Part shown: positions 50,701 to 53,533 of the stretch, piece after piece
How the letters are laid out: each line of letters starts with the position of its first letter
How positions within the stretch are numbered: position 1 is the first letter of the stretch
From: JBKBUF01 sp046290815
GTDB taxonomy: Bacteria > Bacteroidota > Bacteroidia > Cytophagales > Cytophagaceae
Length of the DNA: 64,000 bases
Reading direction: 5' to 3'
Assembly (NCBI GenBank): GCA_046290815.1
Contig: JBKBUF010000001.1
Span: 231,832-295,831 of the forward strand
The notes under the pieces: model-generated
Database searches by the model: none
What the model saw: only the letters and a program-made list of their open reading frames with translations
What the model was told of the DNA's origin: nothing
Translations under genes and position numbers: made by a program

Positions 50701-52668
50701 ATGATTACCCCGGCACCAACAGTTAATGCAGGGATTGACCAGACAGTTTGTGCTAATTCTTCATCGGTGTTCCTAAATGGAGCAGTAACTGTAGCGACAG
50801 GTGGAACATGGACAAGTTCCGGAACCGGACACTTTGTTCCCAATCCAAACACGCTGAATGCACGATATGTACCATCCAATGCGGATACAATGGCCAGGAC
50901 GGTTACCCTTACCCTGACGACGACAGGTAATGGCAACTGTAATGCATATTCAGATAACCTGACAGTAAACTTTGATCCTGTACCTTATGTGAGTACCGGA
51001 GGAAGCACCTTGTGTGCTGATGTAAGCGGTGTTGTATTAAATGCTGAATACAGAAATGCATTAGGGGTAAAATGGGAAACTTCAGGTTCAGGTCAATTCT
51101 TCACAAGTGCCTACATACAACAGCCTACTTACAGACCATCAGCTGCTGATATTGCAGCTGAAAAGGCTATCATTACCTTATCAAGCGAAGGAAACGCAAG
51201 CTGTAATCCGGTAAGCACTCAGATGACCCTTATCATCACTCCTCTCCCTGTTGCAGATGCCGGTGAAGATCAGTTTATCTGTCGTCATGCCAGCACTACA
51301 CTTATCAGTAACTCTGAACCTAATGTGACCTACGAGTGGTGGACACTGGACGGTACCAGAATAAGTCCGACCGGTATGGTAAATGTAACTGCACATAGAG
51401 ATACAATCTTCGTATTATCTGCAACAGATGTTAAAGGTTGTACGACATTTGATTCTGTGACAGTATTTGTGGTAGATCCTCCAACATTGAATCTGCCTTC
51501 GCATTACTGTATAGCAAGAAACCTACAAATCAATGCCAATCCGGTTCCTGTTCCTGCCTTCGGAACATTCCAGTGGCTGAGAAATGACACTTTACTGTAT
51601 GCTGAAAATAATCATACACTTACAGTAAGGAGAACCGGAATACATGTGGTGGAATTCTCTTATGGAAATTGTGCAGTGTACGATACGACAAATGTCACCC
51701 CTCTACCTGTCCTCGACGGACAAGATGTGATAGTATGTATCGGAGCTCCTATAACGATCAGCACTACTGCTATACCTAATGCATCATACCAGTGGACCCA
51801 CGAAGGAAATGCAGTCGGAACCAATAGCCATAACCTGACAGTAACAGTAACTGAGGATGAAACTTATTATGCTGCTGTAACTGATTATTTAGGATGTACA
51901 AACATCGATACAATTGAGGTAACTGCTTCCCAACCTCCTGTCAAAACACTTCAGGATGTTGCCGCCTGTATAGGAGATCTGGTTACATTAGATGGAAAAC
52001 CATCCAATATCACAAGCGATGACGGTGAATATCAGTGGTTCAAAAATGGGGAGATGTACAGCACAGACAGAACTATCACCACCAGGGACCCTGCAGTGTT
52101 TACATTGATATATAATCTTGGTGCATGTTTCGGATATGATACATCCAGAGTAATTTTCAATGTACTGCCTGTTCCGGAAAATGAAGATACAGTTAAGACC
52201 TGTTTATATCTCACTGAAAAAGCGAGCCTGGATGCAGGACCTGCGGTTGGGTACTTATGGTATCATAACTCAAGTACATCAAAAGACACTTACGGATATA
52301 CTTATGGTTACCATTACTTCGATATCATTAACGAATTTGGTTGCAGAACTAAAGACAGTATTTTCATAAAAGAAGCATGTCCACCGACCGTGTATGTTCC
52401 AACAGGATTTAACCCGAACAGTAACGATCCGAGGGATAAAGTATTCAAAGTATTCGGATTGGATTTCGCTAACTTTAAAATAACTATCTTCAACAGATGG
52501 GGAGAAATTATCTTCTACAGTGAAGATCCGGACTTTGAATGGGATGGTACATATGGCGGCAAACCCATGCAGGAAGGTGTTTACAATTACCTCATAACTT
52601 ACGGTTCTAAATATCCTGAATATGCAGGTTCATATAAACAGGAAGGAACTGTAACATTATTGAGATAA
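32785..52668 (+). CDS. Giant SprB-like surface protein of about 6,627 residues, T9SS type B
   Basis: Start is the ATG at 32785, where a signal peptide (MKRILLLCFFLVSLLQTQQL) begins; a TTG ten codons earlier is in frame. Layout: residues 24-225 a Cys-containing N-terminal module (CTNVPTYNVDL onward); about 230-308 one SprB-type repeat (C-F-G-G...GGAPPYTYTW); 312-6155 sixty-six tandem repeats of about 88 residues; 6156-6532 Ig-like segments (YEWWTLDG, FQWLRND, YQWTHEGN, YQWFKNGE); 6533-6627 a T9SS type B sorting domain (VYVPTGFNPNSND, FNRWGEIIFYS, GVYNYLITY). It should form a long surface filament for adhesion or gliding. Codon usage and strand match the neighbours, and the frame is open throughout, so it appears functional. 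A terminator follows. The ligand is unknown. Confidence 0.93.
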   Translation: MKRILLLCFFLVSLLQTQQLFGQCTNVPTYNVDLSSSPDMTWTGPTPVVSRDGTNCCGDNNCIRFIVTLHPNAEAIRFNIVSGAIPNGSLFWQLGCGGNRTMNERVCVSGVGPHSITFCKPGNNENGFSVTSISRPTVNAPSYISEGCTGQLRADGFEASSVTWRSIAPGAIGQYNSYLSCTSGCLTPNVTAGAGYPPYVDYEVTGIPAGGCSNVSVTRVTRVTFVTTKSVSITPSNPTVCFGGTATSITANPVGGAPPYTYTWVRTDNGSNAGNTQTIPVGVGTYTVTVGDQTNCPTVSATVTVTANPSPVDADAGGDKTSCANNPAIVMNGTVTMATGGVWSGGNGTYAPNTSTLNATYTPTAAEITNGTVVHTLTTTGTGGCPPVSRTLTQTIVPSPIVTIGGATTVCANNNAIALTSTVTNATGVQWTGGGGTFFPNNTALNVTYTPTAAQITAGSAAFTVTSTGNGTCNPVSANRTVTITAAPTVNSGGNVTVCANNRAIALGGSITLPATGGQWIGGTGTFNPNRTTLNATYTPSDAEAASGTVSLTLETTGNGNCNPVSATKTITITPAPVVSAGANRTVCANNASVVLAGTVSVPATGGQWIGGTGTFNPNRTTLNATYTPSAAEITAGTVTLTLQSTGHGNCNPVSSNMTITINAAPIVNAGGPATVCGNNAAVALNGSVTGATGGTWSGGAGTYNPNNNTPNATYTPSAGEISAGTVTLTLTSTGNGLCNPVSATKTITIEPAPVVTSGGNVSVCANNPTVVLNGTFANAGGATWTGGTGTFNPGRNVPSPTYTPSAAEITAGTVTLTISSTGHPLCNTVSANKTITITNSPIVSAGANQTICANNATAVLNGSVTVATGGSWTGGTGTFAPNRDVLNPTYTPSAAEITAGNVTLTLTSTGNGNCNAVSSNMIINITPAPTANAGANQTVCANNSNVTLAGAVTIATGGQWIGGTGTFNPNRNTLNATYTPSPAEVTAGSVGLTLQTTGNGNCTPVSSNMNVTITPAPTVNSGGNVSVCGNNAAVTLGGSVTVATGGTWTGGSGTFNPNRNVVSPTYTPSAAEISAGTVTLTLTTTGNGNCAPVSANKTITITPAPTVNPGSNQSLCSNNPNATLAGTVTIATGGTWSGGAGSWNPNNNSLTATYTPTAAEITAGSVTLTLTTTGNGNCNAVSAPLTLTFTPAPVMTISPNQTLCANNPAASLSGTVTVATGATWSGGGGTYSPNNNALNITYTPTAAEITSGSLTLTLTSTGNGNCNAVNRQTTLTFTNSPTVNSGGDVSVCANNATIGLNGSVTVATGGTWTGGSGTFNPNRNTVNATYTPTAAEISGGSVALTLTTTGNGNCNAVSANKTITITPSPVVNAGAPQTVCANNPVVTLNGTVTVATGGTWTGGTGTFNPNRNVLNPTYTPSAAEITAGTVTLTLTSTGNGNCTPVSSNITITITPSPTVDAGPDAFVCGNNPNTTLAGAVTVATGGQWTGMGGTFVPNANTLNATYIPSAAEINSGLSILELVTTGNGNCLAVRDTMYIVITAPPTVNPGADRNICVNNPAIALNATVTATGPVTNTWSGGAGTFNPNANTLNATYTPSPTEITNGTVTLTLTSNQAGCNPVSRNVLFTFTPAPTVSAGPNRTVCANNPATALTGSVTVATGGTWTGGTGTFNPNRNVLNPTYTPSAAEITAGTVTLTLTTTGNGNCNAVSSNMTITITPAPTANAGANQSVCFNNAAVNLNGSVTIATGGTWTSAGTGSFLPNASELNATYIPSDAERAAGTTTLTLTTTGNGNCLPVTSTMNVAITPAPTVNAGGAATVCGNNPSLALNGSVTVATGGFWSGGTGIFNPNRNTLNATYTPSAAEIMAGTVTLTLTTTGNGNCNQVSQDKTITITPAPTINAGSDMTLCGNVASVTLNGTVTVATGGTWTSSGTGSFSPNNLTGSYAPSAADRTPGNTITLTVTSTGNGNCLAVTDEMTITFTAEPTLSHAPTMSVCPNDFPVQLNATGSPSSWTGGTGTFNPGRNVLNPQYTPSAAEVSAGSVTLTVTTNPFGACPSLSRTVVITIPPTPVVSAGGNTTICGDVNSIALNGTVTNAGGGIWSTSGSGTFSPNNTTLNGTYNITAADRTAGTVTLTLTSTGNGSCSPVTSTRTITITPPPTVDPGLDRSVCADITGVPLNGVVTVASGGQWTTSGDGTFSPNNTTLNAMYNPGPNDRSSGSVTITLTSTGNGLCNAVSRSFVLTITPAPTANAGPNQTICADANSITLNGAVTIATGGTWSSTGSGTFSPNANTLNATYFPSNADRTSGGVTLRLTTTGNGTCNPVQSNMILTITPVPVVNAGPDVTSCADVTNVFLNAASVTIATGGTWTTSGSGTFSPNANTVNASYLPSATDKTSGIVTLTLTSTGNGTCNPVNDAMIINFTPAPTVNPGPNQTVCADVTNVSLNGTVTVATGGTWTTSGSGTFGNANSLTTNYVPSAADRTAGTVTLTLTSTGNGTCQPVSATKTITITPAPTVNAGANESVCADLASIPLNGTVTIATGGIWSTSGTGTFTPNATTLNASYVPSAADRTAGSVTLTLTTTGNGTCNPVSAQKVITITPAPTANAGADQTVCSNNPNVTLSGSVTIATGGTWSGGVGTFNASANDLNVTYTPTAGEITAGSLVLGLTTTGNGTCQPVTDYITINFSPAPTVNTGGDRTVCANNPNVSLAGSVTVATGGTWSGGAGTFAPNPNTLNAVYTPTAGEIAAGTATLTLTSTGNGTCLPVSANMTLTITPAPTANAGANQTVCADATGVALNGAVTIATGGTWTTSGSGTFSPNASALNATYVPSNGDRTAGNVTLTLTTTGNGSCLAVTSQTTLTITPAPTVNAGGTYSVCSNNANVALNGAVTIATGGTWSGGAGTFSPDANTLNATYTPTAAEIAAGSLTLTLTTTGNGTCNPVSNNAVILFTPSPVVNAGANRTICANNPSLTLAGTVTGAGGGTWTGGTGTFNPDANTLNAIYTPSAAEIAAGTVTLTLTSTSNGNCLPVTSNMTITITPAPTANAGSDQTVCANNANVALNGVVTVATGGTWSTSGTGNFNPSASTLNATYVPSNADRVNGGAVLTLTTTGNGNCNAVTSTINVTITPAPTISAGPNQTVCADLNQIPLNGAVTVASGATWTTTGSGTFNPDATTLNASYVPSAADRTNGNVVLTLSSTGNGNCLAVTSNTTITITPAPTVNAGPDQIVCADLNSGLLAGQVTVATGGTWTTSGTGSFSPNPNTLNANYVFSNDDRTAGTVTLTLTTTGNGTCQPISDQMVFTITPAPVVVAGNNVTVCADVNSVALTGASVTNATGGNWTTTGTGTFSPNANTIAATYVPSAADKASGFVTLRLTSTGNGTCNPVSSQRTLTITPVPTANAGPDQTMCANGGSVLLNGTVTIATGGTWSTASGTGTFTPDANTLQVTFTPSATQIANGLATITLTTTGNGTCQPVTSRTYVYINPVPVVNAGPNQTVCASVANVPLNGTVQNATGGAWTTSGTGSFTPNENTLNATYVPSPEDKMAGQINLTLTSTGNGPCNAVSHSMILRFTPIPTSNAGPAAMCSNTNGIQLNGTVTNATGAIWSTSGSGTFLPGANSLATSYRPSPADITAGNVNITLTTTGTGACPAASATIALTIRPQPTVNPGPDQVVCANVGQVALNGSFANANGIQWSSSGGGVFAPNNTTPVATYTMSAIDIANGGATLTMTTTGNGICAPVSAQMRLIITPAPVVNAGPDQTVCADIAGVTLNGSVTVATGGTWTSNGTGTFSPDENTLNATYIPSAADIAAGTRTLTLTSTGNGNCIPVSDQMNITITPAPTVNAGGSETICADAAGFGLNASFTVATGVMWGTNGSGTFSPDINSQAVIYTPSQTDISNGNVTLTVMTTGNGTCNPVTDNFILTITPAPTVFAGVGSGCSDQPSIALSGFYTVSSGATWSTSGTGTFDPDNTTMNASYIPSAADIAATQVTITLTTFGSGLCEEVSHSTVLNIVPAPRANAGPDQTLCADVGSVVLDGDIQNAGGGIWRTSGTGSFMPNNTTIDATYVPSAADTAARSVTLRLVTTGNNICSADSDMVVITFVPRPVVDAGQAVVCSNNPTLDLNGTIHNAGGGVWSSTGSGAFTPSTTNLTATYTLSDDDKTTGTIIITLTSTDNGICNAVTDQITLNVANSPQSIPGPPQSHCSDIDSFQLNGAYLNAGGAVWSSPTGGTFTPSNTAMDAFYHPTAADSANGSVTLTLTTTDNGLCNPVSETVVITLTPAPTIDAGSSSVCIATSPAPLNAVVTVAPGVKWTSTGTGTFGDDESFSTTYSPSGGDIIAGGFTINVVTTGNHGCKQYSDQIVFHITSPPNANAGANETICADRNQINLNGIVTGADGGIWTTNGTGTFAPDNTTLNATYNISNADKAAGSVTLTLTTTGNGICAAHSTNKVVTITPAPTANAGGNRSICADANSVAINGTLTIATQGIWTTTGTGTFSPDNTALSMTYNPSAQDRTNGGVTLTLTTTDHGICNAVSNSMQLTITPAPTVDAGPQSICTNNANIQLNGAVTVATGGQWSTLGSGSFAPNVNTLNAFYTFSAGDVTAGSVRLVLRSTGNGLCQPVRDTITINLVPPPFVSAGDDQTFCEDIGTVQLSGLVSGNATGGVWTTSGDGTFDDPTKLDAIYTPLGSDLPQNGPPTTVTLTLTSSGHEPCAAGSDQVSLTFTPAPIAVVNAGNDTTVCATSSEVPLDGQVLIADGGEWVSSGTGFFTPDAFTLNATYIFDANDIAAGEVTLVLRTTGNGLCNPVVDTMVVTITPLPTIEIGIDRIVCADTDGVPLTALLGTATGASWATSGTGIFTPDENQINVTYIPSVGDINDSIVIITAVSTGNGACSAANDMTRILISPAPTIHAGLDQIVCADNGPVDISGTVTVATGGQWSTLGDGSFANANDLNTQYTLSANDIAASGATLVLTTTGFGDCKPVTDTLLLTVTPAPTIDAGLAATICADADGVQLDANVTVASGGQWTTSGTGVFSPNDVTVDAYYTPSQADKDAGTVTLTIASTGNGNCNAVSDFTTITITPAPTVDAGAEQTVCADIASVQLNGSMTVSTTGLWTTSGSGTFDDATAFNAMYTPSAQDRSAGSVVLTLTSTDNGTCRTYSDQTRIIITPAPTVDAGFDRTVCGNNASVELSGSITVATGATWSGGNGTFSPDENTLNATYTPSAAEIAANSVTLTLTTTGNGTCMAVTDQVTINITNAPTVNAGLADTVCANNNAVVLNGNVTVATGGVWSGGSGTFTPSATGLNSTYYPSANDIAAGEVVLVLTSTGNGDCFAVTDTVEIIIDPAPIVDAGNDQSLCANNSQVVLSGNVTNAGGGSWTGGNGVFVNNNNDLNATYTPTAAEIASGSLIMTLTSTDNGRCNAVTDQMRISFTDGPTANAGPDRTVCANNATVVLNGSVTVASGGTWTGGNGTFSPNANSLTVTYTLSADEIAANGVTLTFETTGNGNCTPVSDQVSINVTPAPVVNAGIDRTVCANNPSLTLNGNITVATGGTWSGGAGNFAPGADFLSPQYTPSASEISAGSARLILTSTGNGSCLAVTDTMDITITPAPTVDAGVDQVLCSNNAAVTLAGVVTISGGGTWSGGLGTYNADANTLDATYTPTPSEIAAGSVNLTLTTTGNGLCNAVTDQMRISFTPSPTVNAGPDHTICANNASLILNGTITVAGGANWVGGNGTFTPSRNSLTATYIPSADEITAGTATITLTTTDNGNCLAVSDNVAITITPAPTADAGSDQVVCADTDGIAVNGQVTIATGGVWTSSGTGYFAPNSSTLNATYIPSADDRNGSSIGLTLTTTGNGNCIAVNSAMTVDVTPRPTVNAGPPVMVCADALGIPLNGSRTVASGVIWTTSGSGSFNPSPMAPNATYVPSDADKAAGNLILTITTTGNGQCKAYSANKLVMITPAPTVNAGIDQTVCANSSSVFLNGAVTVATGGTWTSSGTGHFVPNPNTLNARYVPSNADTMARTVTLTLTTTGNGNCNAYSDNLTVNFDPVPYVSTGGSTLCADVSGVVLNAEYRNALGVKWETSGSGQFFTSAYIQQPTYRPSAADIAAEKAIITLSSEGNASCNPVSTQMTLIITPLPVADAGEDQFICRHASTTLISNSEPNVTYEWWTLDGTRISPTGMVNVTAHRDTIFVLSATDVKGCTTFDSVTVFVVDPPTLNLPSHYCIARNLQINANPVPVPAFGTFQWLRNDTLLYAENNHTLTVRRTGIHVVEFSYGNCAVYDTTNVTPLPVLDGQDVIVCIGAPITISTTAIPNASYQWTHEGNAVGTNSHNLTVTVTEDETYYAAVTDYLGCTNIDTIEVTASQPPVKTLQDVAACIGDLVTLDGKPSNITSDDGEYQWFKNGEMYSTDRTITTRDPAVFTLIYNLGACFGYDTSRVIFNVLPVPENEDTVKTCLYLTEKASLDAGPAVGYLWYHNSSTSKDTYGYTYGYHYFDIINEFGCRTKDSIFIKEACPPTVYVPTGFNPNSNDPRDKVFKVFGLDFANFKITIFNRWGEIIFYSEDPDFEWDGTYGGKPMQEGVYNYLITYGSKYPEYAGSYKQEGTVTLLR
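33718..51249 (+). repeat. Array of 66 in-frame repeats, about 266 nt (88 residues) each
   Basis: Counted by eye in the translation. Consensus: (T/V)VNAG-x-(N/D)-x-TVCA(N/D), then LNG-x-VT-x-ATGG-x-W, G-x-GTF-x-P(N/D), LNATY-x-PS-x-(A/D), G-x-VTLTLT(S/T)TGNG-x-C, ending (I/F)TPAP. Every copy has two Cys. Two subtypes occur in blocks: 'CANN / GG-x-GTF / AAEI' and 'CAD / TSG-x-GTF / AADR'. Length per copy varies by only a few residues. Confidence 0.9.
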
Positions 52669-52699
52669 AGAATTATAATAAAAACATATAAAGAATCTG

Positions 52700-52736
52700 A
52701 ACCACCAGGAAAACCTACCTGGTGGTTTTGTTTTTC
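52700..52736 (+). terminator. Rho-independent terminator after the giant gene
   Basis: Perfect 10-bp stem AACCACCAGG/CCTGGTGGTT, loop of 8, followed by TTTTGTTTTT. It starts 32 nt after the stop codon. Confidence 0.88.
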
Positions 52737-52955
52737 ATAGCAGAATTTTTTTTAGTCTTTATCATTTATTTCCTCCTGAAAATTCAACCGAAGTATCGGA
52801 AATCATAAATGTTGGCTTTCAAATACAACAGCGACCCTTTACTAAAAATGGCAAAAATTATTTTTGAAAAATTTTACCAGCCAGCAATGACAGAGAAATT
52901 TCTGAACAGATAACGTATTCTTTCAGCACACCTACGAACCTGGGCGAAGGTTATT

Positions 52956-53530
52956 AAAGGAAAAATGGTGCTTTCTAATATAGGAACCATCGCAAATATT
53001 TTCTGGCATCAAATACCTAACCATACCAAAAATATTCAATTGGCGAATACATTGTGATGACTAATCATATACATGGGATTCTGATTATTCCGGAATTTTT
53101 TCAAATGGATAATTCTATGGGAAACGGCGATGATAATCGGATGATGAATGGGGATCAAAATCCGATGAATCATGGCGATGATAATGGAATGATGGATCGA
53201 AATGATAATCCGATGATTCATGCCAATGCAGTACAGACGTTGCATGCAACGTCTCTGGCGGCATCCGCATCCGAATCCGAAAACGAATCGGAATCGCCAT
53301 CCGCATCGCCGAAAAAAATGGCGGGCATTTCACCAAAATCCGGATCAATATCCACCATTATCCGATCCTACAAATCTGCCATAACATTTCATTGCAACCG
53401 ATTGGGATTTGAATTTGCATGGCAAACCCGTTTTACGATAACGTGATTCGTGACGAAAGGGCATTCAACAATATTTCACAATACATTCGAAACAATCCCT
53501 TAAAATGGCACGAAGACAATTTCATAAATA
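52956..53530 (+). pseudogene. Broken REP-associated (IS200-like, Y1) transposase
   Basis: Pieces of a RAYT/TnpA_REP protein in several frames. First GKMVLSNIGTIANIFWHQIPNH; then after a +1 shift EYIVMTNHIHGI with the HUH (HIH) metal motif; then a low-complexity stretch; then SISTIIRSYKSAITF; then after another shift near 53430 FYDNVIRDERAFNNISQYI and NNPLKWHEDNF, the usual C-terminal signature. The N-terminal part before 52956 is not recognisable and no stop follows NNP...NF before the convergent glucanase gene. The element is inactive. The 219 nt between the terminator and this gene hold no other recognisable feature. Confidence 0.8.
53235..53254. repeat. 20-bp perfect palindrome inside the transposase pseudogene
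   Basis: AGACGTTGCATGCAACGTCT is identical to its reverse complement. It encodes TLHATS in the transposase frame, in the variable region between the HUH motif and the C-terminal domain. REP-type palindromes are the expected substrates of this transposase family. Confidence 0.75.
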
Positions 53531-53533
53531 ATA

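Noticed and set aside
33718..51249. A CRISPR-like array, because of regular repeats
   Set aside because: The repeats are about 266 nt, in frame, diverged at synonymous sites and encode a continuous protein; there are no short identical repeats with unique spacers.
33639..51396. Many long antisense and alternative-frame ORFs across the giant gene, plus similar ones over the 3126-8087 gene
   Set aside because: They recur with the period of the coding repeats and have Val/Pro/Leu-rich shadow composition, no start-site signals and no family-like sequence.
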